Source: Afipia sp.
GTDB taxonomy: Bacteria > Pseudomonadota > Alphaproteobacteria > Rhizobiales > Xanthobacteraceae
DNA length: 64,000 nt
Assembly: GCA_016201045.1 (NCBI GenBank)
Contig: JACQDM010000010.1
Coordinates: forward strand, 1-64,000
Direction: 5' to 3'
Shown: positions 41,234 through 49,688 of the stretch, one piece after another
How positions within the stretch are numbered: position 1 is the stretch's first letter
How the letters are laid out: each line of letters opens with the position of its first letter
Program-made: the position numbers and the translations under genes
Notes under the pieces: generated by a model
Told to the model about the DNA's origin: nothing
What the model saw: the letters and a program-made list of their open reading frames with translations, nothing else
Databases searched by the model: none

Positions 41234-41964
41234 GCGCGCGCCAACCTCGTTGCTCGAATAACTGCGTCAGCGAAAAGAACATATCCGCCGATCGCACAAA
41301 AGGTCACCGTGATCCACAGCGGAACTTCAAAGTGCGAGGTCAGGATGAATATCGCCATCGCAGCCCAAGCAACAATCAGAACCAGATTGAATTTACGAAA
41401 CTGAACTGTCCGCAATGGGTGAAGAACGTTGAAGGGTACGAAAGTCAGCAGCACCAGACAGGCAAGTAAGATGCTCCCCACAACAGCCGGCGGCTTGAGC
41501 AGGAAAAGGTAAAACGCGGCGGCATTCCACAGCGCCGGAAAACCACGAAAATGATTGTCGTCACCCTTCATGCGCCTGTCGGCAAAATACAGTGCGCCCG
41601 ACACGACAATGGCCGCACCGAGCAGCGGCGTCGCAAGCGGAATCAATAATCCGCTCGCGGTGATCGCATAGGCCGGAACGAAGACGTAGGTGACGAAATC
41701 CACAACGAGATCGAGCGTGTCGCCGGACCAATTCGGCAGCACATTCTTCACGTCGAACCGCCGCGCAAGTGGCCCGTCGATGCCGTCGATCAACAGCGCC
41801 ACACCGAGCCAGGCAAACATCAGCGTCCAATGCTCGCGGACTGCCTCAAGCAGTGCGATCAGCGCAACCGCTCCACCCAGCGCGGTAAAGATGTGAATTC
41901 CGAACGCTGCGGCTCGCACTTTCGCTGCCGGCTGCTTCGATCGGCTGATTTTTCTTGGACTCAT
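41230..41964 (-). CDS. pcs: Phosphatidylcholine synthase Pcs
   Basis: A 244-residue CDP-alcohol phosphotransferase from the ATG at 41964; an upstream start at 42000 adds 12 residues. The active-site signature is DGIDGPLARRFDVKN and, eight residues on, SGDTLDLVVDFVTY, matching the Pcs family (D-G-x2-A-R...G-x3-D-x3-D with the expanded spacing). It condenses choline with CDP-diacylglycerol to make phosphatidylcholine in the inner membrane. There are about seven hydrophobic helices. Pcs is typical of rhizobia, brucellae and other host-associated alphaproteobacteria. It sits first in a pair with terC. Confidence 0.9.
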   Translation of the reverse strand: MSPRKISRSKQPAAKVRAAAFGIHIFTALGGAVALIALLEAVREHWTLMFAWLGVALLIDGIDGPLARRFDVKNVLPNWSGDTLDLVVDFVTYVFVPAYAITASGLLIPLATPLLGAAIVVSGALYFADRRMKGDDNHFRGFPALWNAAAFYLFLLKPPAVVGSILLACLVLLTFVPFNVLHPLRTVQFRKFNLVLIVAWAAMAIFILTSHFEVPLWITVTFCAIGGYVLFADAVIRATRLARA

Positions 41965-42121
41965 AATCGCCGTGACTATCAGGAATTTCCGATATTGCAC
42001 ATATCGCCGTTGCGGCGTTGTGCCGCTCTAATTTTGCCGGAACGAATTGCGTTCAATCGTAACGATCGCAATCCCGCGAAACCATTTGTAGGAAAGCCTA
42101 TTTCGGACCATATGTAACCCT

Positions 42122-43318
42122 ATGAACCGATCTTCCGTGTCAACCCAGCCAGCTCAAGTCGCCGTGATCGGCGGCGGACCGACGGGATTTGCTTGCGCGA
42201 TCGCGATGGCACAAGCGGGCATTACGACCTCACTGGTTGCGCGCCGTTCACCCTACCCCGACAATCGCACCACGGCGCTGCTCGGAAGCTCAATCGGCTT
42301 TTTGGAATCGATTGGCGTTTGGCAACGTTGTGGCTCGCAAGCTGCAGCATTGCGCGCGATGCGGCTCGTGGACGATACCGGAAGGCTCATTCGCTCGCCC
42401 GAAATTAGGTTCTCGTCCGGTGAAATCGGCATGGACGCTTTCGGTTACAACATCGCCAATCGCGATCTCCTCGCTGCAATGGAACAAGGCGCAACGGATA
42501 TCCCAAATCTTACTCACATCGATGATGAAGCACGCTTGGTTGCTTCTGACGACGATGCCATCGCAATCGAAACGTCGGACGGACATCGCGTGTCGGTCGC
42601 GCTCGTTGTTGGTGCTGATGGGCGACATTCATTATGCCGTGAAGCCGCCGGCATCGCCGTGAAGCGCCGTCCGCTCGCGCAATCGGCACTGACGCTGAAT
42701 GTTACGCACAGCCGTCCGCATGACGGTGTGTCGGTCGAATTCCACACGCGATCAGGCCCATGCGTATTCGTACCTCTTCCGGGCAACAGATCGAGCGTCG
42801 TCTGGGTTGTGAAGCCGGACGAAGCAGAACGGCTGAAGTCGCTCGACGACGCGCGGCTTGCCGATGCCGTTGAGCGGCAATCGCATTCGATCTACGGCAA
42901 GATGACTCCCGAAGGTGGCCGTCACGTCTTCCCGCTCTCAATTGAAGAGCCCGCGCGTCTTGCGGCAAAGCGCATCGCGCTGATCGGGGAAGCCGCACAT
43001 GTGCTTCCGCCCATCGGCGCACAAGGCCTCAACATGGGCCTGCGCGATGCAGCTGACATCGCGAAAATTGTTCGCGGTGCGTGCGATAGCAACGAAGATA
43101 TTGGCTCCAACGCGGTATTGCAGCGATACGAGCGGGATCGAAAAGCCGATATCGTCAGCCGCACCTTTGCCGTCGACATAGCAAACCGGACGCTTCTCAG
43201 CGATTTCATTCCCGTACAATCGCTGCGCGCCGCGGGGTTGCACGCGCTTAACGGTGTGGGTCCGTTGCGCAGACTAGCGATGCGCGAAGGTCTCTCGCCG
43301 TCGTGGCGTGCACGCTGA
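42122..43318 (+). CDS. UbiH/UbiF/COQ6-family FAD monooxygenase
   Basis: A 398-residue flavin monooxygenase. The FAD-binding GxGxxG is VAVIGGGPTGFACAIAMAQAG, the DG motif is VGADGRHSLCREAAG, and the third motif is RIALIGEAAHVLPPIGAQGLNMGLRDA. Family members hydroxylate the ring of the ubiquinone precursor. The exact ring position cannot be told from sequence. The third motif has GE where many relatives have GD or GN. The start lies just after an AT-rich 120-base region upstream of the divergent pcs gene. It converges with the AEC transporter, 3 bases apart. Confidence 0.87.
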   Translation: MNRSSVSTQPAQVAVIGGGPTGFACAIAMAQAGITTSLVARRSPYPDNRTTALLGSSIGFLESIGVWQRCGSQAAALRAMRLVDDTGRLIRSPEIRFSSGEIGMDAFGYNIANRDLLAAMEQGATDIPNLTHIDDEARLVASDDDAIAIETSDGHRVSVALVVGADGRHSLCREAAGIAVKRRPLAQSALTLNVTHSRPHDGVSVEFHTRSGPCVFVPLPGNRSSVVWVVKPDEAERLKSLDDARLADAVERQSHSIYGKMTPEGGRHVFPLSIEEPARLAAKRIALIGEAAHVLPPIGAQGLNMGLRDAADIAKIVRGACDSNEDIGSNAVLQRYERDRKADIVSRTFAVDIANRTLLSDFIPVQSLRAAGLHALNGVGPLRRLAMREGLSPSWRAR

Positions 43319-43321
43319 ACT

Positions 43322-44275
43322 TTACGGAAAAACGATAGCGCCGGTACGCAGCGCCCACATGACGCTCGTTAGCGTTACAACCGAGACGAACGTGCCGATC
43401 AAGACGGCGGCGGATGCGGGCTCGATCCAGGTGTCGTACTGTCGCGCAATCACGAACACATTCAGCGCGGGCGGAAGCGAAGCCAGCAACAACGCAGCAG
43501 CGGCCCATTGCGGCGGGAACGGTCCGAGCGCCATCAGCAGACCGAACACGATCAGCGGATGCAGCACAAGTTTGATTGCGATGATGCCGGGCAATTCCCA
43601 CGGCACGCGCTCGAACGGCCGCAACGCGACGGTCACGCCAAGTGCGAACAGCGCGACAGGTGCCGCAGCGCTCTGCAGGAATTGCAGCATGTTGTCGATA
43701 CCGACCGGAATCGGAATGTGAAAGAACGCGGTCAACGCTCCAAAATAGGATGCGACGATCAGCGGATGAAGAAATATCTGCTTCGCGATCAAACCGATCG
43801 TCGGCAGAACCGGGCGGCGCTCGCCGTCGGTCAGCACCATGAGCAACGGCGTAATCGAAAACAGGAAAATCGTGTCGAAGCAAAACACCAGCGCAACCGG
43901 CACCGCTGCTTTGACACCGAGCGTTGCAAGCGCAAGGCCGGGGCCCATGTAGCCGATGTTGCCGTAGCCACCCGCGAGACCCGACATTGCAGATTCCCGC
44001 CACGACAATTTGCCGGCGAGCTTGCCGCCGAATAACGCGAGCGCGAACGCCGACGAGGTGGCCAGTGTTGTGGCGATAATGAATGGTGGATTGTTCAGTT
44101 CCTCGAACGGCGTCTTGGCGAGAATCCGGAAAAACAAGGCAGGCAGCGAAACGTAGAGAAGAAAGAAATTCATCCACGTCAGGCCGGCTTCGGGCAGGCG
44201 CTTATATTTTCCGCACGCAAAGCCGATAAAGATCAGACCGAAATACGGCAGCGCCAGATTGAGAATATCGATCAT
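43322..44275 (-). CDS. AEC-family permease (auxin-efflux-carrier-like)
   Basis: A 317-residue membrane protein with about ten hydrophobic helices in two inverted halves (LPYFGLIFIGFACGKYKRLPEAGLTWMNFFLLYVSLPALFFRIL at the N-terminus, KLVLHPLIVFGLLMALG near the middle of the second half). The layout and the N-terminal motif fit the AEC (TC 2.A.69) family, whose bacterial members move malate, other small carboxylates or amino acids. The substrate here is unknown. The gene is convergent with the hydroxylase and divergent from hspQ. Confidence 0.85.
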   Translation of the reverse strand: MIDILNLALPYFGLIFIGFACGKYKRLPEAGLTWMNFFLLYVSLPALFFRILAKTPFEELNNPPFIIATTLATSSAFALALFGGKLAGKLSWRESAMSGLAGGYGNIGYMGPGLALATLGVKAAVPVALVFCFDTIFLFSITPLLMVLTDGERRPVLPTIGLIAKQIFLHPLIVASYFGALTAFFHIPIPVGIDNMLQFLQSAAAPVALFALGVTVALRPFERVPWELPGIIAIKLVLHPLIVFGLLMALGPFPPQWAAAALLLASLPPALNVFVIARQYDTWIEPASAAVLIGTFVSVVTLTSVMWALRTGAIVFP

Positions 44276-44396
44276 CGCGACCCGCTTCCGTTACCGCTTT
44301 CAAGCCGAAATCTGGCACGCCGGACCGCCCGGATACGCCTCTGAATTGAGGCTTTGGCTCTAGCATCGGCCACAATCATGGTCTATTCGACGAGGG

Positions 44397-44729
44397 ATGA
44401 TTCAACCGCGGACCGCCAAATTTCAGATCGGCCAAATCGTGCGCCACCGGATTTTTTCGTTCCGCGGCGTGATTTACGATATCGATCCCGTCTTCAACAA
44501 CACCGAGGAATGGTGGCTTTCGATCCCTGAGGAAATGCGCCCGCACAAGGATCAACCCTTCTATCATCTGCTCGCCGAAAACTCGGAATCGGAATACGTG
44601 GCTTATGTTTCGGAGCAGAACCTGCTGCCGGATGATTCGGGCGAACCGATCCGCCATTCGCAGGTCGCCGAAATTTTCGTCAAGGACAAATCCGGCAGCT
44701 ATCGCCCGCGCAATCCCTCGCTGAACTGA
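44397..44729 (+). CDS. hspQ: HspQ (YccV/hemimethylated-DNA-binding family)
   Basis: A 110-residue protein with the YccV fold: FQIGQIVRHRIFSFRGVIYDIDPVF, then EEWW and DQPFYHLLAEN and AYVSEQNLLPDDSGEPIRH. In enterobacteria HspQ is a heat-shock factor that stimulates the Lon protease. The GAGG sequence lies immediately next to the ATG, which is closer than usual, so translation may be modest. It precedes a SnoaL-like gene by 10 bases on the same strand and probably forms a two-gene operon with it. Confidence 0.92.
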   Translation: MIQPRTAKFQIGQIVRHRIFSFRGVIYDIDPVFNNTEEWWLSIPEEMRPHKDQPFYHLLAENSESEYVAYVSEQNLLPDDSGEPIRHSQVAEIFVKDKSGSYRPRNPSLN

Positions 44730-44739
44730 ATTCGGCGCG

Positions 44740-45123
44740 ATGGCCGACCCCGAGCGCAACCGGCAAAACGCAATCGCCTTCTACGAACTGATGTTCAACG
44801 CCTGCAAGCCGCGTGAAGCGGTCGCGCGATATGTCGGCGATCGATACATCCAGCACAATCCCGGAGTCGGCGACGGCAAGCAGGCATTCATCGATTATTT
44901 CGAGCGCATGGCGCGCGAATATCCGGGCAAGCGCGTCGAAATCAAGCGGTCCTTTTCCGACGGCAACCACGTCATTCTGCACTGCTTTCAACAATGGCCG
45001 GGCGACCGCGACTATGCGGGCATCGATATCTTCCGTTTTTCCGATGACGGCAAGATCGTCGAGCATTGGGATGTGTTACAGGTCATTTCCCAGACTTCGG
45101 AAAACAAAAACGGAATGTTTTAA
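44740..45123 (+). CDS. SnoaL-like / NTF2-fold small enzyme-like protein
   Basis: A 127-residue cone-shaped NTF2-fold protein. The order of a first helix (RNRQNAIAFYELMFNACKPREAVARY), then HNPGVGDGKQAFIDYFERM, and the strands HVILHCFQQWPG and GIDIFRFSDDGKIVEHWDVLQ is typical of SnoaL-type polyketide-cyclase-like proteins of unknown role. The catalytic-style aspartate and histidine are present, but the substrate is unknown. It is 10 bases downstream of hspQ. Confidence 0.78.
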   Translation: MADPERNRQNAIAFYELMFNACKPREAVARYVGDRYIQHNPGVGDGKQAFIDYFERMAREYPGKRVEIKRSFSDGNHVILHCFQQWPGDRDYAGIDIFRFSDDGKIVEHWDVLQVISQTSENKNGMF

Positions 45124-45140
45124 TCCGCCCCGGACGGTGA

Positions 45141-45172
45141 AAAAGAAAAGGCGCGCATTGCTGCGCACCTTT
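45141..45172 (-). terminator. Intrinsic terminator of the IalB-family gene
   Basis: The plus strand AAAGG-C-GCGCA-TTGC-TGCGC-A-CCTTT (45147-45172) is a ten-pair hairpin with one C/A mismatch. On the minus strand it is followed by TTTTCTTTTT (45150-45141). It lies 24 bases after the IalB-family stop at 45196 and terminates that gene. On the plus strand there is no T-run, so the SnoaL-like gene reads into a hairpin without a terminator. Confidence 0.75.
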
Positions 45173-45195
45173 CCCCAAATCGTTATAGGAAGCCG

Positions 45196-45969
45196 TTACT
45201 GCTTGGCAGCCGGAGCCGCCGCGCCGGAGCCCTCGAGCTTGGCGCGAGCTTCGGCAGCGCGCTTCTGCAATTCTTCCTGCAGCTTCTTCTGGTTTTCTTC
45301 GAACACCTTCGGATCGGTCGGCGGACCGTCATAGGCCTTCGCGAATTCTGCAAGCGGCAGCGGCAGCGTGATCGGAGATCCGTTCACCTGAATGGCCTGA
45401 ACGAAGAAGTTCGTGCCCTTCTTCATGCTGGCAAGCATCTCGGGCGTGAAATCGTAGTCCGACATACAGCCGTTCTGGAAGCACGCGACATAGGGACTCT
45501 GCGCTGGCGTGTTGGCGTCGACGACAACGCGGGTGCCCTGCACTAGCGCCATGCCGAGCGGCAGCGTGACGCGGAGAATCTTCTTTGGCTCGCCCTTCGG
45601 CTCGATGATGACTGCGGCAACCACGGTCTGACCCGACTCGATGCGGCCGTCCTTGCCGATAAAGCAGACTTCCTTGGCGTTGGCGTCCTGACCCTTCATG
45701 CAGTACTTGGCCCAAGGCTGATAAATCAGCTGAACCTGCTGCTGGTCGCCTGCTGCCGGTGCAGCCTGTTGTGCGCCAGCGGCGGCCGGAGCAGCCGGTG
45801 CGCCGGCCTTCGGTGCGGGAGCAGCCTTCGGTGCTTTCGGCGCGGCCGGTGCCGGAGCCTGAGCATGCGAGATGGAAACGGAGGCAGCAGCCAGAACAAC
45901 TCCGGCGGCCAGCGCGGCGAAAGCTCGCCCGCGCGGCAAGGCCTGCGCGGCCAAGATACGGAAATCCAT
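45196..45969 (-). CDS. IalB-family exported protein
   Basis: A 257-residue protein from the ATG at 45969, which has AAGGG upstream; the longer frame to 46212 has no better start. The signal peptide (FAALAAGVVLAAASVSISHAQAP) precedes a long Ala/Pro/Lys-rich linker (about 35-75). The IalB domain contains WAKYCMKG, EVCFIGKDGR, LPLGMALVQGTRV and ACFQNGCMSDYDF with four cysteines. Invasion-associated locus B proteins are periplasmic; in Bartonella one is linked to erythrocyte entry, but most family members have no known role. The C-terminal coiled part is charged (EENQKKLQEELQKRAAEARAKL). A terminator follows. Confidence 0.88.
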   Translation of the reverse strand: MDFRILAAQALPRGRAFAALAAGVVLAAASVSISHAQAPAPAAPKAPKAAPAPKAGAPAAPAAAGAQQAAPAAGDQQQVQLIYQPWAKYCMKGQDANAKEVCFIGKDGRIESGQTVVAAVIIEPKGEPKKILRVTLPLGMALVQGTRVVVDANTPAQSPYVACFQNGCMSDYDFTPEMLASMKKGTNFFVQAIQVNGSPITLPLPLAEFAKAYDGPPTDPKVFEENQKKLQEELQKRAAEARAKLEGSGAAAPAAKQ

Positions 45970-46175
45970 TGTAGAAAACCCTTTCTGAACGCGGCACCCG
46001 CCACCGTCTGGGCGCGGCACCGACTGTCGGCGGCTATCTCGGAGCCAAATGAGGCGGATACGTGACAGACGCCGATACCACCTTGAATTGGCCGCCCTCA
46101 ATACAACGGCGGGCGAAAAGATCAATGCCAATGGCCCTATTTTGGCAGTTTCAAAGGGCGGGATAGTGTGGGCCG

Positions 46176-48056
46176 ATGGTAAATTCGCACGTGCAATCAT
46201 CCGAATCGGCATCCAATTTGCGACCGTATCGCTGCCGATTCCGGCTGGCGATTCTCGCGACCTTCACCGCTCTTTCCATGCTTCTCGCTGCGAATGCGCA
46301 TCCCGCTCGCAGCGAACAACCGCAGCCGGCTCACGCCATCGCCATGCATGGCGCACCGGCGCTTCCGTCGAATTTCGATCACATGCCCTACGCCAATCCT
46401 GACGCGCCGAAGGGCGGTAGGCTCGTGTTCGGCGTCCCCGGAACGTTCGACAGCCTGAACCCCACCATCGTCAAAGGTGTCGCACTTCAGCAAATTCGCG
46501 GCTACGTCGTCGAAAGCCTGATGACACGCGGCAATGATGAGCCGTTTACGCTCTATGGCCTGATCGCAAAAAGCATCGAGACGGACGACGCGCGAACCTA
46601 CGTTACGTTTCGGATCGATCCGCGTGCGCAGTTCTCCGACGGAAAACCAATCCTTGCCGAAGACGTCCTGTTTTCGTGGGCTCTGATGCGCGACAAGGGC
46701 CGCACCAACTATCGCCTCTACTATACGAAGGTCGAGAAGGCGAAGGCGCTCGATGAAAGAACGGTGCGCTTCGATTTTTCGAATGCCAGCGATCGCGAAT
46801 TGCCGCTCATCCTCGGACTGATGCCCGTATTTGCAAAGCACGCGGTCGATACCGCGACGTTCGAAGAGACCTCCCTCGCCCCGCCGCTCGGCTCCGGTCC
46901 CTACAAAGTCAGCGCGGTCCGCGCCGGAGCATCGGTCACGATGACTCGCGATCCCAATTACTGGGGCCGCGACCTGCCGGCCAATCGCGGCCTATGGAAT
47001 TTCGACGAGGTGCGGTTCGATTTTTATCGCGAGGCCAACGGCGCATTCGAAGCGTTCAAGCGCGGCCTCTACGATTTTCGCGCCGAATCCGAACCGCTGC
47101 GCTGGCACGAAGGTTACGATTTTCCGGCAGCCCGTAGCGGCAACGTCGTCCGCGACGAATTCACGCCGGGAACGCCACGCCCGTCGGAATATCTTGTCTT
47201 CAACACGCGCAGACCGCTATTTGCAGATATTCGCGTGCGCGAGGCATTGACGCTGCTGTTCGATTTCGAATGGATCAACCGCAACTATTTCTTCGGTCTC
47301 TACGGTCGCGCCGCAGGTTATTTTCCCGGGTCGGAATTGTCCGCCTATCGGAAGCCTGCCGATGAGCGCGAGCGCAAACTTCTCGCACCCTTTCCAAATC
47401 TCATCCGTCCTGACGTTCTCGACGGCACGTTCCGCCTGCCGGTGACCGACGCCTCCGGTCGCGACCGAACGACATTGCGCGACGCGCTCTCGCTGTTTAC
47501 GCAGGCCGGTTATGATCTCGACGGAACGGTGATGCGCAATCGCGCCACGCGCCAGCCGCTCACGTTCGAGATTTTGGTGACGACGCGAGACCAAGAGCGA
47601 ATTGCACTTGCTTATGCACGCGATCTCAAGCGCGCCGGTATCGACGTCAGCGTGCGCGCGGTCGATGCCGTTCAGTTCGATCAGCGCCGCCTCATGTTCG
47701 ATTTCGATATGATCCAGAACCGATGGGATCAATCGCTGTCGCCAGGCAACGAACAGGCATTCTATTGGGGGAGCCAGGCTGCCGACAATCAAGGTACGCG
47801 CAACTACATGGGCGCGAAAAACCCGGCCATCGATGCCATGATCGCAACCATGCTGGAAGCGCGAACGCGCGCGGATTTTGTTCCTGCGGTGCGGGCGCTC
47901 GACCGCGCGCTGATTTCCGGCTTCTACGCGATTCCGGTGTATAGCGCCGAGCGCCAATGGGTCGCGCGCTGGAATCGGATACAACGGCCTGCGATAACTG
48001 CGCTGAGCGGCTATCTTCCAGAGACATGGTGGCAGGCGCCATCCAAGGCGCAGTGA
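46176..48056 (+). CDS. Extracellular solute-binding protein, YejA-like (family 5)
   Basis: A 626-residue periplasmic binding protein for peptides. A basic N-terminus and hydrophobic signal (LAILATFTALSMLLAANA) precede the family-5 fold: HAIAMHGAPALPSNFDHMPYANPDAPKGG, DSLNPTIVKG, GPYKVSAVRAGASVTMTRDPNYWG and GTPRPSEYLVFNTRRPLFADIRVREALTLLFDFEW. The MHG.P opening is typical of YejA, the binding protein of the YejABEF peptide transporter. The permease and ATPase genes are not next to it, so it may work with a transporter elsewhere or be an orphan. The AMP-binding-like gene starts 3 bases after its stop. Confidence 0.87.
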   Translation: MVNSHVQSSESASNLRPYRCRFRLAILATFTALSMLLAANAHPARSEQPQPAHAIAMHGAPALPSNFDHMPYANPDAPKGGRLVFGVPGTFDSLNPTIVKGVALQQIRGYVVESLMTRGNDEPFTLYGLIAKSIETDDARTYVTFRIDPRAQFSDGKPILAEDVLFSWALMRDKGRTNYRLYYTKVEKAKALDERTVRFDFSNASDRELPLILGLMPVFAKHAVDTATFEETSLAPPLGSGPYKVSAVRAGASVTMTRDPNYWGRDLPANRGLWNFDEVRFDFYREANGAFEAFKRGLYDFRAESEPLRWHEGYDFPAARSGNVVRDEFTPGTPRPSEYLVFNTRRPLFADIRVREALTLLFDFEWINRNYFFGLYGRAAGYFPGSELSAYRKPADERERKLLAPFPNLIRPDVLDGTFRLPVTDASGRDRTTLRDALSLFTQAGYDLDGTVMRNRATRQPLTFEILVTTRDQERIALAYARDLKRAGIDVSVRAVDAVQFDQRRLMFDFDMIQNRWDQSLSPGNEQAFYWGSQAADNQGTRNYMGAKNPAIDAMIATMLEARTRADFVPAVRALDRALISGFYAIPVYSAERQWVARWNRIQRPAITALSGYLPETWWQAPSKAQ

Positions 48057-48059
48057 AGC

Positions 48060-49589
48060 GTGAGCGACGACACAAACAAATCGGTGAACGGACCGGAAAG
48101 CGCGGCAACTTCGCCGACGCTGGACGATCTGTTTCGCCGAACGGCCTTGCGCCGGCCCGACGCCCTCGCGCTAGTTGATCCGCCTAATAAACAACGCATC
48201 AGCGCGCAACCGCCGCTTCGCCTCACCTACGCCGAAGCCGATCGCGCAATCTCCGGCATCGCCAAACAGTTCGTCGAGGCGAAGCTGCCGCGGGATTCGA
48301 TCGTCGCTGTTCAGTTACCGAATATTGTAGAGTTTCCGATCGTTGTCCTCGCCGCCTTGCGCGCGGGCCTGACGGTCGCGTTATTGCCTCAGCTCTGGCG
48401 GCAGTCGGAATTAACCGCAGCATTGACGCGCATCGGTGCGCGCGCGTTCGTCAGTCTCGGGCGCATTGAACTGGTCGATCATGGCGATCTGACCATGAAC
48501 GCCGCCGCCGAAGTATTTTCCATCCGGCACGTTTTCGGATTCGGAAAAAATCTCCCCGATGGAATGACCCAGCTCGACATTGCCGCGCATCGCCACGATG
48601 AGTTCGAGCCGCCGCCGAAACTGGACTCGCGTCAGCCCGCCGTCGTGACGTTCGATGCCCTCGCCGACGGACTATGTGTCGTTCCGCGCAATCACATTCA
48701 GCTGATCGCAGGCGGACTCGCCGTGATGCTCGAAAGCGGCATGTCGTCTGAAGCTGACATTCTCACGACGGTGACGCCGGCATCGTTCGGTACTTTCGCT
48801 TCGTCGATCGTGACGTGGCTGTTGTCAGGCCAGTCTCTGACGCATCATCATCCCGGCGACCTGCAGGTGCTCGGACAGCAAATCGCAGATCCGAACCATG
48901 ATGTGCTGATCATTCCCGCGCCGCTGGCACTGCGGTATGCGGAAGCGCAAGCATTCTCGGCCCGCTCCAAACCGACGACCGTGATTGGGCTCTGGCGGAC
49001 ACCGGAGCGTGTGGCGTCGAGTGAGCTTTGGGTTGATCCCAACGCGCACTTTACCGACGTCATGTTGTTTGGCGAAGCCGGGCTTATCGCGGCGCATAGA
49101 TTGCCCGACGGTTCGCCGATGCCGATCGACGCCGGGGTCCAACACGCGCCGCGCTCGGCCGGACAATCGCGCGCGGTCGGCGAATTGTCGCTGACGCCGA
49201 AAGGTACGCTAGCGCTGCGCGGCGTGATGGTCCCGGTTTCGGCCTATCACCGGCCAGCCCACGGCGCCGCGACGCTGAGCGAACAGCCGCAACAGGTGGA
49301 CACGGGATTTGGCGCACGTCTCAATCGCAATACCGGCAACATCGAGATCACCTCGCCGCCGGGGGGAATTTTCGCAGTCGGCGGCTACAGGTTTCTCTCG
49401 CGCGATCTCGACGAATGGTCGAAGCGGCTCAGCGCCGACACTATGCTCACAGCACTTCCCGATCAGCTCAACGGCCACAGATTGGCGGGCCGTGCGCAGG
49501 ACGCCGGCCGCGCCCGTGAGGCGCTCGGCGAACTTGGCCTCAATCCCCTGATGGTTGAGGCCTTTCGCAATCGGGCCGAACCGGCTTGA
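48060..49589 (+). CDS. AMP-binding (acyl-CoA synthetase-like) protein, degenerate
   Basis: A 509-residue protein with a GTG start, 3 bases after the binding-protein gene. The N-terminal fold matches adenylate-forming enzymes (DLFRRTALRRPDALALVDP ... LTYAEADRAISGIAKQF ... VVLAALRAGLTVALLP). However, the ATP-binding P-loop TSGTTGxPK is absent at the expected place (FDALADGLCVVPRN). The YGxTE motif is replaced (VIGLWRTPERV). No C-terminal catalytic lysine motif PKT is seen. It is therefore unlikely to activate acyl groups by the usual reaction. The role is unknown. It may be a carrier-binding or regulatory homologue. Confidence 0.75.
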   Translation: MSDDTNKSVNGPESAATSPTLDDLFRRTALRRPDALALVDPPNKQRISAQPPLRLTYAEADRAISGIAKQFVEAKLPRDSIVAVQLPNIVEFPIVVLAALRAGLTVALLPQLWRQSELTAALTRIGARAFVSLGRIELVDHGDLTMNAAAEVFSIRHVFGFGKNLPDGMTQLDIAAHRHDEFEPPPKLDSRQPAVVTFDALADGLCVVPRNHIQLIAGGLAVMLESGMSSEADILTTVTPASFGTFASSIVTWLLSGQSLTHHHPGDLQVLGQQIADPNHDVLIIPAPLALRYAEAQAFSARSKPTTVIGLWRTPERVASSELWVDPNAHFTDVMLFGEAGLIAAHRLPDGSPMPIDAGVQHAPRSAGQSRAVGELSLTPKGTLALRGVMVPVSAYHRPAHGAATLSEQPQQVDTGFGARLNRNTGNIEITSPPGGIFAVGGYRFLSRDLDEWSKRLSADTMLTALPDQLNGHRLAGRAQDAGRAREALGELGLNPLMVEAFRNRAEPA

Positions 49590-49688
49590 GCCCCGATCCG
49601 AACGGTAAAATTGACCGCTCATTAACAGGCTGGCTCTAGGGTTCCCGCAGGCGGCGCACTTGCCGCAGTGAAGTCACCCGGCGCGTCC

